From: DATJIG01 sp050260515
GTDB taxonomy: Bacteria; Pseudomonadota; Alphaproteobacteria; SMXQ01
Assembly (NCBI GenBank): GCA_050260515.1
Contig: JBLNCI010000022.1
Coordinates: forward strand, 1-64,000
Length of the DNA: 64,000 bases
Direction: 5' to 3'
Part shown: positions 10,574 to 20,642 of the stretch, piece by piece
How positions within the stretch are numbered: the stretch's first letter is position 1
Layout of the letters: every line of letters starts with the position of its first letter
The notes under the pieces: model-generated
What the model was told of the DNA's origin: nothing
What the model saw: the letters and a program-made list of their open reading frames with translations, nothing else
The model's database searches: none
Translations under genes and position numbers: made by a program

Positions 10574-10759
10574 GGAGCACCGGCGGCGCTCCGAGCCGTG
10601 CGGCGAGCCCCGTCCGGACCCGCTGCGACGACCGCTGCGACAATGGATGGACGCGGCCGGGCATACGCGACAAACCGCCGTCCCCGTGGTACGGAATCAC
10701 CGGGTGCCCCTGGCGCCCCAACAAGACAAGAGCAAGAGCAAGATAAAAGGAGCCAATCG

Positions 10760-11011
10760 ATGGCCGGCGACAAGTCCCAGAACCTGCAGGACGTGTTCCT
10801 CAACAACATCCGCAAGAACAAAACCCCCGTGACGGTGTTTCTTGTGAACGGCGTGAAACTGCAGGGTATCGTCACCTGGTTCGACAATTTCTCAGTGCTG
10901 CTGCGGCGCGACAACCACTCCCAGCTCGTCTACAAGCACGCGATCTCGACCGTCATGCCGGCGGCCCCGATCCAGTTGTTCGAGGGCGAGAAGGAAGACG
11001 CGGCGAGCTGA
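10760..11011 (+). CDS. hfq: RNA chaperone Hfq
   Basis: 83 residues. The Sm1 motif includes LQDVFLNNIRKNKTPVTVFL and NGVKLQGIVTWFDNFSVLL; the Sm2 motif contains YKHAISTV. These are the RNA-binding face residues of the homohexamer that pairs small RNAs with mRNAs. The start at ATG 10760 is set by the strong ribosome site AAAGGAG at 10746-10752. The length is typical of alphaproteobacterial Hfq (about 80). hflX follows 8 bases downstream, a common arrangement. Confidence 0.98.
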   Translation: MAGDKSQNLQDVFLNNIRKNKTPVTVFLVNGVKLQGIVTWFDNFSVLLRRDNHSQLVYKHAISTVMPAAPIQLFEGEKEDAAS

Positions 11012-11019
11012 GCGTCCGC

Positions 11020-12468
11020 TTGACCAAGTCCCCCCACGTCGAGTCCCCCGAGTCCGAGAGTCCGGAAAAGGGAGCCGAGCGCGCTCGGCGCCGGCGCAAG
11101 GACGCACGCGCTGCGGCCGAGGCCGCGCAGGTGCGGCTCGGCGAGGGCGTGCGCGCGATGGTGCTGCATCCGCTTATCCGCGAGCGCAACACCGAGCCGA
11201 CGCTCGCCTCGCGCACGCCGGAGGCGCGGCTCGACGAGGCCTGCGGCCTTGCCGCCGCCATCTCGCTCGACGTCGTCCATTCCGAGATCGTTCCGGTGCG
11301 TCAGCCGAACCCGAGCACGCTGCTCGGCGGCGGCGCGGTCGAGCGCCTCAAGACCGTCGTCGAGGAGAAGGAGATCGCGGTCGCGGTGATCGACGGCCGG
11401 GTGTCACCGATCCAGCAGCGCAATCTCGAGGTCGCGTGGAAGTGCAAGGTGCTCGATCGCACCGGGCTCATCCTCGAGATCTTCGGTGAGCGCGCGCGGA
11501 CCCGCGAGGGCCGGCTCCAGGTCGAGCTCGCGCGCCTCAGCTACCAGAGAAGCCGGCTGGTCCGGAGCTGGACCCACCTCGAACGGCAGCGCGGCGGCTT
11601 CGGCTTCCTCGGCGGTCCCGGCGAGACCCAGATCGAGGCTGACCGCCGGCAGATCGCTGATCGCATCGAGCGCATCAAGGAAGAGCTCGAGGACGTGAAG
11701 AAGATGCGCGGCCTGCACCGCAAGGCGCGCAAGCGCGTGCCGTATCCGGTGGTCGCGCTGGTGGGCTACACCAACGCCGGCAAGTCGACGCTGTTCAACC
11801 GGCTCACCGGCGCCGACGTCTTCGCCAAGAACCTGCTGTTCGCGACGCTCGATCCGACGATGCGGCGCGTGAAGCTTCCATCCGGGCGCACCATCATCCT
11901 GTCCGATACCGTCGGCTTCGTCTCCGACCTGCCGCACGATCTCGTCGCCGCCTTCCGCGCGACGCTCGAGGAGGTGCTCGAGGCCGACATCGTGCTCCAC
12001 GTCCGCGACATCGCCCATCCCGAGACCGAGGCGCAGCGCGAGGACGTGCTCAAGGTGCTGAGCGACCTCGGGCTCTCCGAGCGCCAGCAGGAAGCGACGA
12101 TCGAGGTCCTCAACAAGACCGATCTGCTCGATGCCGAGACCCGTCAGCGCATCGAGCGGCTCGCCGCCGCCGACGAATCCGTCGCCGCGGTGTCGGCGTG
12201 GACCGGCGAGGGCATGGACTCGCTGCTGCACCGTCTCGACCAGCGGCTCGCCGCCGGCCGCGGCATCGTGACCTACCGGCTGGAGCCCTCCGCGGGCGCC
12301 GCGATCGCCTGGCTCTACGCCCACGGCGAGGTCGTCGCCCGGCGCGACGGCGCGACGGCCATCGATCTCTCCGTGGCGCTGGAACCTTCCGCCGCCGCCC
12401 GGTTTTCGGAACGGTTCGGGGTCCAGCCGGAAGTGCCGAGCCGCCGCCGCGCCGCCCGCGCGGTCTGA
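11020..12468 (+). CDS. hflX: GTPase HflX (ribosome-associated)
   Basis: 482 residues from a TTG at 11020; the charged, low-complexity first 40 residues make the exact start uncertain. The HflX N-terminal domain has NPSTLLGGGAVERL and the coiled linker GGPGETQIEADRR. The G domain has G1 GYTNAGKSTLFNRL, the G2 region FATLDPTMR, G3 DTVGFVSDLPHDL and G4 NKTD. HflX splits stalled 70S ribosomes. The C-terminal domain after residue about 400 is family-typical. It is in an operon with hfq. Confidence 0.96.
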   Translation: MTKSPHVESPESESPEKGAERARRRRKDARAAAEAAQVRLGEGVRAMVLHPLIRERNTEPTLASRTPEARLDEACGLAAAISLDVVHSEIVPVRQPNPSTLLGGGAVERLKTVVEEKEIAVAVIDGRVSPIQQRNLEVAWKCKVLDRTGLILEIFGERARTREGRLQVELARLSYQRSRLVRSWTHLERQRGGFGFLGGPGETQIEADRRQIADRIERIKEELEDVKKMRGLHRKARKRVPYPVVALVGYTNAGKSTLFNRLTGADVFAKNLLFATLDPTMRRVKLPSGRTIILSDTVGFVSDLPHDLVAAFRATLEEVLEADIVLHVRDIAHPETEAQREDVLKVLSDLGLSERQQEATIEVLNKTDLLDAETRQRIERLAAADESVAAVSAWTGEGMDSLLHRLDQRLAAGRGIVTYRLEPSAGAAIAWLYAHGEVVARRDGATAIDLSVALEPSAAARFSERFGVQPEVPSRRRAARAV

Positions 12469-12486
12469 CGCGCGTCCTCACCACCG

Positions 12487-12515
12487 TTGACTCCCCGCGG
12501 GTGCGAGCCTATAAG
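12487..12515 (+). promoter_or_regulatory. sigma-70-type promoter of groESL
   Basis: A -35 box TTGACT (12487-12492) and a -10 box TATAAG (12510-12515) are separated by exactly 17 bases. The CIRCE operator begins 2 bases after the -10 box, so HrcA bound there would cover the start of transcription. This is the usual promoter/CIRCE geometry for chaperonin operons. Confidence 0.8.
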
Positions 12516-12516
12516 G

Positions 12517-12543
12517 CTGGCACTCATTAAACCTGAGTGCTAA
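12517..12543. promoter_or_regulatory. CIRCE operator (HrcA binding site)
   Basis: The left arm CTGGCACTC (12517-12525), a 9-base spacer and the right arm GAGTGCTAA (12535-12543) match the consensus TTAGCACTC-N9-GAGTGCTAA, with two substitutions in the left arm only. It implies HrcA heat-shock repression of groESL. hrcA itself is not in the window. Confidence 0.95.
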
Positions 12544-12598
12544 CAGGCGTCCGGTTTCCCGGATTTGCTTGACGCTTCAAAGAATTAGGAGAACCGGC

Positions 12599-12886
12599 AT
12601 GAAGATCAGGCCTTTGCATGATCGGGTTCTGGTGAAGGCGCTGGAGGCGGAACAGAAGACCGCCGGCGGCATCATCATCCCCGATACCGCCAAGGAAAAG
12701 CCCATGGAGGGCAAGGTCATCGCGGTGGGCCCGGGCAGCCGCGGCGAAGACGGGAAGCTGCATCCGCTCGACGTCAAGAAGGGCGATCGCGTCCTTTACG
12801 GCAAGTGGTCCGGCACCGAGGTGCGGGTGGACGGCGAGGATCTCCTCATCATGAAGGAGTCCGACATCATGGGCGTGCTGGAATAA
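12599..12886 (+). CDS. groES: co-chaperonin GroES
   Basis: 95 residues starting MKIRPLHDRVLVK at the ATG at 12599, with the ribosome site AGGAG just upstream. The mobile loop (KTAGGIIIPDTAKEKP) and the roof/base segments (GDRVLYGKWSGTEV) are complete. It forms the heptameric lid on GroEL. groEL follows after 12 bases and the pair is under the CIRCE promoter. Confidence 0.98.
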   Translation: MKIRPLHDRVLVKALEAEQKTAGGIIIPDTAKEKPMEGKVIAVGPGSRGEDGKLHPLDVKKGDRVLYGKWSGTEVRVDGEDLLIMKESDIMGVLE

Positions 12887-12898
12887 ACGGAGAACCCA

Positions 12899-14545
<1,647 letters not shown>

Positions 14546-14566
14546 GCCCTCGCTCACGTCACACGG

Positions 14567-14595
14567 AAAGGGGCCGCGCATCGCGGCCCCTTTTT
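14567..14595 (+). terminator. rho-independent terminator of groESL
   Basis: A 9-base-pair perfect stem, GGGGCCGCG (14570-14578) with CGCGGCCCC (14582-14590), a 3-base loop and TTTTT after the stem. An AAA run precedes the stem. It lies 22 bases past the groEL stop. Confidence 0.93.
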
Positions 14596-14649
14596 CGTTT
14601 CCGGCGCTCCGCGCCGGCTCGGCTACAATTCCCGCGTGGTGTCCGCCCG

Positions 14650-15489
14650 ATGACCGTTCCCCGTTTCGATGTCGCCCGCGTCGCGCAGCTCATCCGCGAT
14701 GTGGCCGCTGCCGAGATCACGCCGCGCTTCCGGTCGCTCGCGGCCGACGAGGTGCGCGAGAAGAAGCCGGGCGACTTCGTGACGGTAGCCGACGAATCCG
14801 CCGAGCGCGCGCTGATCCCGGGGCTTCAGGCGCTGCTTCCGGGCTCGATCGCCATCGGCGAGGAGGCGATCACCGTGGATCCCGAGCTGCTGCGCCACCT
14901 CGACCACGCCGAACGTCCGGTGTGGGTGATCGACCCGGTCGACGGCACCGTCAACTTCGCCCACGGCCGGCCGCTGTTCGCGGTGCTGGTCGCGCTGGTG
15001 GTCGGAGGGCGCACGGTTGCCGGCTGGATCCACGATCCGCTGACCGACGCGATGGCGGTCGCCGAAGTCGGCTCCGGCGCATGGGACGGCGAGCGGCGGC
15101 TGCGCGTCGCCGAGCCCGTCGCGCCCGAGCACATGCGCGGCCAGTTGCTGGCGCGGCTGTTCTCCCATCAGGGCCAATACGAATTGCGCAAGCAGGGCAT
15201 CGTGTTCCATCACGATGCCGAGGCACTGCGCTGCGCCGGACAGGAGTACCTGCGGCTGCTCAACGCCGAATGGCATCTCACCGGCTACGGGCGGCTGCGG
15301 CCGTGGGACCACGCGGCAGGCATGCTGATCCATCATGAGGCCGGCGGCTTTTCCGCCTACCTCGCGGACCGGACGCCCTATCATGTCGGGCGCGGCGAGG
15401 GGCCGGTGATCACGGCGCCGAGCGCCGAGTGCTGGGACGCGCTGATCGCGTATTTCCGTCGTTTCGCCAGGGAAGGGGTGACGCTATGA
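14650..15489 (+). CDS. inositol monophosphatase family protein
   Basis: 279 residues of the Mg-dependent sugar-phosphatase fold. Metal-site motifs are present: GEEA near residue 75, WVIDPVDGTVNFAHG near residue 98 and WDHAAGMLIHHEAGG near the C terminus. These match IMPase/SuhB/CysQ-like enzymes; the family includes inositol-1-phosphatase, histidinol phosphatase and PAP phosphatase, and the substrate is not decidable. It begins after the groESL terminator and overlaps the next gene by 4 bases (ATGA), so it starts a new small operon. Confidence 0.9.
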   Translation: MTVPRFDVARVAQLIRDVAAAEITPRFRSLAADEVREKKPGDFVTVADESAERALIPGLQALLPGSIAIGEEAITVDPELLRHLDHAERPVWVIDPVDGTVNFAHGRPLFAVLVALVVGGRTVAGWIHDPLTDAMAVAEVGSGAWDGERRLRVAEPVAPEHMRGQLLARLFSHQGQYELRKQGIVFHHDAEALRCAGQEYLRLLNAEWHLTGYGRLRPWDHAAGMLIHHEAGGFSAYLADRTPYHVGRGEGPVITAPSAECWDALIAYFRRFAREGVTL

Positions 15490-16394
15490 GCCAACAGACG
15501 GTCCGCTCGGTCGCATTCATCGGGCTTGGCGTGATGGGCTTCCCGATGGCGGGCCACCTCGCGGCCAAGGGCTTCGCGGTCACGGTCTACAACCGCACCC
15601 GCGCGAGGGCGGACGCATGGGCGCAGAAGCATCGAGGCACGGTCGCGGCGACGCCACGCGAGGCGGCGAGGGACGCGGACGTGGTGCTCGCCTGCGTCGG
15701 CAACGACGACGACGTGCGCGCGGTCGCGCTCGGGCCCGACGGCGCGTTCGCCGGAATGAAGCGGGGCGCCATCTTCGTCGATCACACGACCGCGTCGGCC
15801 GACCTCGCCCGCGAGCTGTCGGGCGAGGGGCAGGCGAAGGGCGTCTCGTTCCTCGACGCGCCGGTGTCGGGCGGGCAGGCGGGCGCCGAGAACGGCGTGC
15901 TCACGGTGATGGTCGGCGGCGACGCCGAAGTGCTCGAGCGCGCGCGGCCTGTCATGGACTCCTATGCGCGCGGCGTCACGCTGATGGGCCCGGTGGGCGC
16001 GGGACAGCTCACCAAGATGGTGAACCAGATCTGCATTGCGGGTCTGGTGCAGGGGCTCGCCGAAGGGATCAACTTCGCGCTGCAGGCCGGGCTCGACGTG
16101 CCGCAGGTCGTCGACACCCTGTCGAAGGGAGCCGCGGGGTCGTGGCAGATGGAGAACCGCGGCCGCACCATGGGCGAGGGCAAGTTCGACTTCGGCTTCG
16201 CCGTCGACTGGATGCGCAAGGATCTCGCGATCTGCCTCGCCGAGGCCCGCCGGAACGGCGCGCGGCTGCCGGTCGCGGCCCTGGTCGATCAGTTCTACGC
16301 CGCCGTGCAGGAGCGCGGCGGCCGCCGCTGGGACACGTCCAGCCTGATCGCTGTGCTCCGTCCCGAATCGGGCGCGAAGGGAGCGGGCCGGTGA
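15486..16394 (+). CDS. NAD(P)-dependent beta-hydroxyacid dehydrogenase (3-hydroxyisobutyrate dehydrogenase family)
   Basis: 302 residues. The Rossmann start is FIGLGVMGFPMAGHLAAKG, followed by the substrate-site signature LDAPVSGGQAGAENG and the catalytic-Lys region MGPVGAGQLTKMVNQICIAG. These mark the 3-HIBADH / tartronate semialdehyde reductase / GLYR family. It oxidises or reduces a short beta-hydroxyacid; which one is not readable. The ATG overlaps the preceding stop and the next gene starts with GTGA overlap, so three genes are coupled. Confidence 0.9.
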   Translation: MSQQTVRSVAFIGLGVMGFPMAGHLAAKGFAVTVYNRTRARADAWAQKHRGTVAATPREAARDADVVLACVGNDDDVRAVALGPDGAFAGMKRGAIFVDHTTASADLARELSGEGQAKGVSFLDAPVSGGQAGAENGVLTVMVGGDAEVLERARPVMDSYARGVTLMGPVGAGQLTKMVNQICIAGLVQGLAEGINFALQAGLDVPQVVDTLSKGAAGSWQMENRGRTMGEGKFDFGFAVDWMRKDLAICLAEARRNGARLPVAALVDQFYAAVQERGGRRWDTSSLIAVLRPESGAKGAGR

Positions 16395-17458
16395 GGGCGC
16401 TGCTGCGGGTCGCCGTCGCGGCGCTGGCGTTGCTCGCGAGCGGCGAGGCGTTCGCCGCCGACGGCACGACCCTGCGGGTCGGGCCGACGGTCGACATCCA
16501 CGATCCCGTCGCCGGGCAGCTCGTCGCCGGCGCGGGCTCGGTGCGCATCGAAGGCCGCGTCGGCGGCGATGCCATGCTGACCGCCGGACGCATCAACGTC
16601 GCCGGCACGGTGGAGGGCGACGTCATCGCCGCCGCCGGGGCGTTCACTCTGTGGCCGCAGGGACAGATCGGCGGCGACCTACGACTCGCCGCGGGCGATG
16701 CTGAGATCTCGGGCGCGGTCGGCGGCGACGTCGTCGTCGCCGCGGGCGCGGTGACGATCGAAGGCCACGTCGCGGGCGACGTGCGCGCGACCGGGAAGGT
16801 GATCGTCCAGCCGGGCGCGGTCATCGGCGGCGCGATTCGTCACAGCGGGCCGGGGGCGGTCGAGGTGTCGCCGGACGCGCAGGTGCTCGGCGGCATGTCG
16901 CCGGAGCCCGCGCCCCAGCCGAGGCGCGAGCGCACCGTTCCGCACGCGCTGATCAGCGGCGCGCTGCTGTTCGCGTTCTTCCATCTCGCGTTCGTCGGCC
17001 TGTTCACGCTCGGCATCGGGCTCGTGTTCCTCGCGCTGTTCCCGGGGTTCGCCGAGCAGGCGGCGACGACGCTGCGCGCCCGCACTGGCGCCACGCTGCT
17101 GACCGGCTTTCTGGTCGCGATCGGCATTCCGGTGGCGATCATGATCCTCCTGATCACCATTCTCGGGCTGCCGTTCGCGCTGCTCGCGCTCGTCGCCTAC
17201 GTGCTGCTGATCGCGCTCGCGTACGGCATGGGCGCGCTCACCTTCGCGGCGGCGATCTGGCGGCGGCTGCGCGTCGGCAACGCCACGGTGACGCTGCCCG
17301 ATGGCTTCTGGGGGCGGGCGGCGTGCCTCGTGCTCGGGCTGCTGATCGTGGGCTTCCTCAGGAACCTGCCGCTGGTCGGAGCGATGGTGCTCCTCGCGAC
17401 GGTGTTCCTCGGGCTCGGCGCCCTGGCGATGGAGACCTGGCGGCGCTGGCGCGCCTAA
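16391..17458 (+). CDS. polymer-forming (bactofilin-like) membrane protein
   Basis: 355 residues from a GTG overlapping the preceding stop. After a signal-like helix ending EAFAADG there is a repetitive beta-solenoid region (about residues 30-165) with recurring hexapeptide-like units such as GGDVVVAAGAVTIEG, as in bactofilin/polymer-forming domains. Four to five hydrophobic segments fill residues 190-355. This soluble-repeat plus multi-helix layout is seen in proteins annotated polymer-forming cytoskeletal. The repeat region is probably extracytoplasmic because of the signal-like start. Function unknown. Confidence 0.8.
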   Translation: MRALLRVAVAALALLASGEAFAADGTTLRVGPTVDIHDPVAGQLVAGAGSVRIEGRVGGDAMLTAGRINVAGTVEGDVIAAAGAFTLWPQGQIGGDLRLAAGDAEISGAVGGDVVVAAGAVTIEGHVAGDVRATGKVIVQPGAVIGGAIRHSGPGAVEVSPDAQVLGGMSPEPAPQPRRERTVPHALISGALLFAFFHLAFVGLFTLGIGLVFLALFPGFAEQAATTLRARTGATLLTGFLVAIGIPVAIMILLITILGLPFALLALVAYVLLIALAYGMGALTFAAAIWRRLRVGNATVTLPDGFWGRAACLVLGLLIVGFLRNLPLVGAMVLLATVFLGLGALAMETWRRWRA

Positions 17459-17465
17459 GGCGGGG

Positions 17466-18293
17466 CTAGCCGCGCTCCTCGGCCTTGGCGCGGTCCCACA
17501 GCGCATCCATCTCGCCGAGCGTCGAGTCCGCCGGAGTCTTGCCGGATTCGGCGAGCCACTGCTCGATCCGGCGGAAGCGGCGCTCGAACTTCGCGTTGGT
17601 CGAGCGCAGGGCGGTTTCGGGATCGACCTTGAGCTTGCGGGCGAGATTGGCGCACGCGAACAGGAGGTCGCCGAGCTCGTCCTCGAGCCGGTCGTGCGGT
17701 GCCTTCCTGTCGACCTCGGCCTGAAGCTCGCCGATCTCCTCCTGGATCTTGTCGAGCACCTGCGCGACCTCGGGCCAGTCGAAGCCCTCGCGCGCCGCGC
17801 GCTTCTGCAGCTTCTCGGCGCGGGTGAGCGCGGGCAGGGCGCGGGCCACGTCGGCGAGGACGCTGACCGGTGCGCCGTTGCCGCCGGCCGCGCGCTCCCT
17901 GGCCTTGAACGCTTCCCAGGCCGTGGTTTGCGCCGCGGCGGACTCGACCTTGGGCTTTCCGGCACCACCGAACACGTGAGGGTGACGGCGCTCCATCTTC
18001 TCGGCTGCCGCCGCTGCCACGGCATCGAAGTCGAAGCGGCCTTCTTCCTTCGCGATCTGGGCGTAGAAGACGACCTGGAAGAGGAGGTCGCCGAGCTCCG
18101 CCTTCAGCGCCTCGAAGTCGCGCCGCTCGATCGCATCGGCGACCTCGTACGCCTCCTCGATGGTGTAGGGCACGATCGACGGGTAGCTCTGCTCGCGATC
18201 CCACGGGCAGCCGGTCTGCGGATCGCGCAGGCGGGCCATGACCTCCAGCAGACGCTCGATGCCGCTCGGGTCCTTGTTATCGGGCGCTTCCAT
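17466..18293 (-). CDS. mazG: nucleoside triphosphate pyrophosphohydrolase MazG
   Basis: 275 residues with two tandem MazG domains. The first contains CPWDREQSYPSI and ELGDLLFQVVFYAQIAKEEG; the second ELGDLLFACANLARKLKVD and TNAKFERRFR. The acidic Mg-binding residues are in place in both. It hydrolyses (d)NTPs to monophosphates and can lower ppGpp signalling. It is convergent with the bactofilin-like gene, 7 bases apart, and close to the dif site. Confidence 0.95.
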   Translation of the reverse strand: MEAPDNKDPSGIERLLEVMARLRDPQTGCPWDREQSYPSIVPYTIEEAYEVADAIERRDFEALKAELGDLLFQVVFYAQIAKEEGRFDFDAVAAAAAEKMERRHPHVFGGAGKPKVESAAAQTTAWEAFKARERAAGGNGAPVSVLADVARALPALTRAEKLQKRAAREGFDWPEVAQVLDKIQEEIGELQAEVDRKAPHDRLEDELGDLLFACANLARKLKVDPETALRSTNAKFERRFRRIEQWLAESGKTPADSTLGEMDALWDRAKAEERG

Positions 18294-18339
18294 GCTCAGA
18301 AACTGGATTAAAAACCGCTGTGTACGACTTTAATTTTAA

Positions 18340-18714
18340 TCACTTTCCGGCCGGGTATGAGCGCCCGTTGCGGTCGACGCAATAGGCCGCGTCGCCGCTG
18401 CCGACCTGGCGGTCGCCGAAGCGGCAGAACCGCGCCTGATCGCCAAGCCAGCCGAGGAAGCCGCTGCCGCCGGATTTCGGCGTCGCGGGCGCGCTCTGGG
18501 GCTTGGCGTCGGCCTGGGGGCCCGAGCCGAACACCGGTGTCTGCGGCGGGACATTCGGCCGGTAGGCAGTCGCGGGGTCGTAGCAGACGTTGCGCTCGCG
18601 ATCGAGCAGGTGACCGGGCTTGCACAGTTCGTCGGCCTCGGCGCGCGCCGACGACGCGGCGCCTTGGGCGACGGCGAGAGTCAGCGCCAGGGCGGCGGCG
18701 GTGCGCATCAGCAT
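18340..18714 (-). CDS. small secreted protein of unknown function
   Basis: 124 residues. The N-terminal signal peptide runs to about residue 25 (cleavage after SARA). The mature part has four Cys residues (in ELCKPG, NVCYDP, RFCRFG and AYCVDR) that could form two disulphides, separated by a Pro/Gln-rich linker. No known domain recognised. It is on the same strand as mazG, 46 bases upstream of it, and lies just left of dif. Confidence 0.65.
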   Translation of the reverse strand: MLMRTAAALALTLAVAQGAASSARAEADELCKPGHLLDRERNVCYDPATAYRPNVPPQTPVFGSGPQADAKPQSAPATPKSGGSGFLGWLGDQARFCRFGDRQVGSGDAAYCVDRNGRSYPAGK

Positions 18715-18872
18715 GGGGCGATCTCCGGCATCGATGACGGCGCACCATACCGCGCATCGTCGGCGTGCGCGACGTCACGGAACGGGCAGGCGGTGCCGGA
18801 GAACTGGGCAGCGAAGGAGCTGGCGGCGAGAGCGACGAGATGCACCGGCCGGGCCCGGGCGTGTGGATACAT

Positions 18873-18900
18873 AAGTCGCATAATGTATATTATGTAAAGT
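18873..18900 (+). other. dif: chromosome dimer resolution site dif (XerC/XerD)
   Basis: The 28 bases divide into a XerC arm AAGTCGCATAA (18873-18883), a central TGTATA (18884-18889) and a XerD arm TTATGTAAAGT (18890-18900). Against the Escherichia coli dif, the inner seven bases of the left arm, the whole central hexamer and the inner six bases of the right arm are identical. It lies in an AT-rich intergenic gap of 290 bases (18715-19004) that holds no gene. Core genes on both sides are transcribed toward it, as expected at a replication terminus. No phage or integrative element is seen next to it. Confidence 0.93.
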
Positions 18901-19004
18901 ACGGAATGTGGAAAAGGCGCGGAATCTGTGGAGAACTCTCAGGAGACCTTTGCGTCCGGAATTTCGCGCGGAGCGCGCGTACGGCCGCCCCCGATGGGAC
19001 GTCC

Positions 19005-19784
19005 TCAGATATCGAGCACCATGCCGTCGTAGGCCGGCTCGACGCCCTTGGGCAGCGTTTCGCACAGCGTGCGGTAATCGAGCCCGGTGGTCATGTGAGT
19101 GAGCACGGCGCGCTGCGGCCGCACGCGCTCGATCCAGCCCAGCACCCGCTCCATGTGGGCGTGCGTCGGATGCGGTTTATAGCCGAGGCAGCCCACCAGC
19201 CACACTTTGACGCCCTCGAGCGCCGCGAACGCCGCGTCGTCGAGGCGGACCACGTCGGTCGAGTACGCGAAGTCGCCGAAGCGGAACCCGAGCGTCATCA
19301 TGAACCCGTGGTCCTGGGCGAACGGCACCACGTCGAGCGTGCCGGCCATGAACGGCCGCCCGGGCGTGATCTCGTGGGCGGTCAGGCACGGCTTGAAGAA
19401 CGCCGGCTTGCCGCCCTCGATCGGCGGCGGCGAGAACACGTAGTTGAAGCGCTTCACGATCGTGTTCAACGCCGGCACCGACCCGTATGCGTCGATGGCG
19501 CGGCGGCTGATCCGGTTCAGCGTCCGGACGTCGTCGATCCCGTGGACATGGTCGGCGTGCTCGTGGGTATAGAGGATCGCATCGAGCGTCGAGACACCCG
19601 CCCGGAGCAACTGCTCGCGCATGTCGGGCGACGTGTCGATCAGCACCCGCTCGCCGCCGCTCTCGACCATGATCGAGGCCCGCAGGCGGCGATTCCTCGA
19701 CTCATTGCGATCGCAGGCGCCCCATTCGTCGCCGATCAGCGGCACGCCGCCGGCGCCGCCGCAGCCGAGCACGGTCACCCGCAT
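19005..19784 (-). CDS. MBL-fold metallo-hydrolase (PhnP-like phosphodiesterase family)
   Basis: 259 residues. The metal-binding motif is THEHADHVHGIDD, with further ligands in AYSTDVVRLDD and near LTHMTT. The N terminus VTVLGCGGAGGVPLIGDEWGAC matches the PhnP-type cyclic-nucleotide/phosphodiesterase branch of the metallo-beta-lactamase fold. In alphaproteobacteria this gene regularly follows tatD, as here with a 10-base overlap. The substrate is unknown; a phosphodiester bond is likely. Confidence 0.88.
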   Translation of the reverse strand: MRVTVLGCGGAGGVPLIGDEWGACDRNESRNRRLRASIMVESGGERVLIDTSPDMREQLLRAGVSTLDAILYTHEHADHVHGIDDVRTLNRISRRAIDAYGSVPALNTIVKRFNYVFSPPPIEGGKPAFFKPCLTAHEITPGRPFMAGTLDVVPFAQDHGFMMTLGFRFGDFAYSTDVVRLDDAAFAALEGVKVWLVGCLGYKPHPTHAHMERVLGWIERVRPQRAVLTHMTTGLDYRTLCETLPKGVEPAYDGMVLDI

Positions 19785-20581
19785 GCCGAAGCCCGCTCCG
19801 GGAACGCCGCAGCCGCCTTGGCGAACAGCCGGAAGAAATTCGCGGTCGTGGCCTCCGCCAGTGCGTCGGCGGATTCGCCGCGCAGCTCGGCGAGCGTTCG
19901 CGCGGTGTGCACGACGAACGCGGGCTCGTTGCGCTTGCCGCGGTTCGGCACCGGCGCGAGATACGGCGCATCGGTCTCCACCAGCAGCCGGTCGCGTGGC
20001 ACCATGCGCGCCGTCGCCCGCACCGATTCGGCGTTCTTGAACGTCACGATGCCGGAGAACGAGATGTAGAAGCCGATCGCGAGCGCGGCCTCCGCGAGCT
20101 CCTGGCTCGAGCTGAAGCAGTGCAGCAGGCCCGGGAACGCCCCCTGCCCGTACTCTTCCCCGAGGATGCGCGCCATGTCGGCATCGGCGTCGCGGGTATG
20201 GACCACGAGCGGCAACTGAGTCGCCCGCGCGGCGGCGATGTGGGCGCGGAAGACGCGCTGCTGCGAGGCGCGATCGGAATGATCGTAATAGTAGTCGAGG
20301 CCGGTTTCGCCGATGCCGACGACTCGCGGGTGCGCCGACGCGTCGACCAGGACCTGGGTGCTGTCGAGCCGCTCCGCATCCGCCTCATGCGGATGGATTC
20401 CGACGGTGCAGAACACGTCGCCGTTCGACTCGGCGATGGCGCGTACCGCCGGAAACGTCGACAGCTTGGTCGAGATCGACAGCATGCAGCCAACCCCGGC
20501 CGCGCGGGCGCGGCCGATGACGTCGGCGCGCTCCTCGGCGAAGTCGGGGAAATCGAGATGGCAATGACTGTCGACCAGCAT
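19775..20581 (-). CDS. tatD: TatD family metal-dependent DNase
   Basis: 268 residues. It starts MLVDSHCHLDFPDF with the HxH metal pair. It contains GIGETGLDYYYDHSD, the ligand in VVHTRDAD, HCFSSS and the C-terminal ETDAPYLAPVPNRGKRNEP, all hallmarks of TatD/YcfH hydrolases. These are cytoplasmic metal-dependent deoxyribonucleases. It is translationally coupled to the MBL gene. Its usual upstream partner metG is displaced to 26.0 kb. Confidence 0.95.
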   Translation of the reverse strand: MLVDSHCHLDFPDFAEERADVIGRARAAGVGCMLSISTKLSTFPAVRAIAESNGDVFCTVGIHPHEADAERLDSTQVLVDASAHPRVVGIGETGLDYYYDHSDRASQQRVFRAHIAAARATQLPLVVHTRDADADMARILGEEYGQGAFPGLLHCFSSSQELAEAALAIGFYISFSGIVTFKNAESVRATARMVPRDRLLVETDAPYLAPVPNRGKRNEPAFVVHTARTLAELRGESADALAEATTANFFRLFAKAAAAFPERASACG

Positions 20582-20642
20582 GGGCGCCTTCCCTAGCCCA
20601 CGCCGCCCGGCGAGGCAACCGCCGAGGTGAAGTCGGCCGAGC

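Noticed and set aside
18873..18900. dif site considered as an attachment site of an IMEX phage or plasmid
   Set aside because: Only one copy is visible, flanking genes are core or small secreted proteins, and no phage genes are adjacent.
18775..19065. Open frame on the minus strand across the dif region
   Set aside because: It covers the AT-rich dif site, has no ribosome site, an Arg-rich composition without family resemblance, and overlaps the 3' end of the MBL gene.
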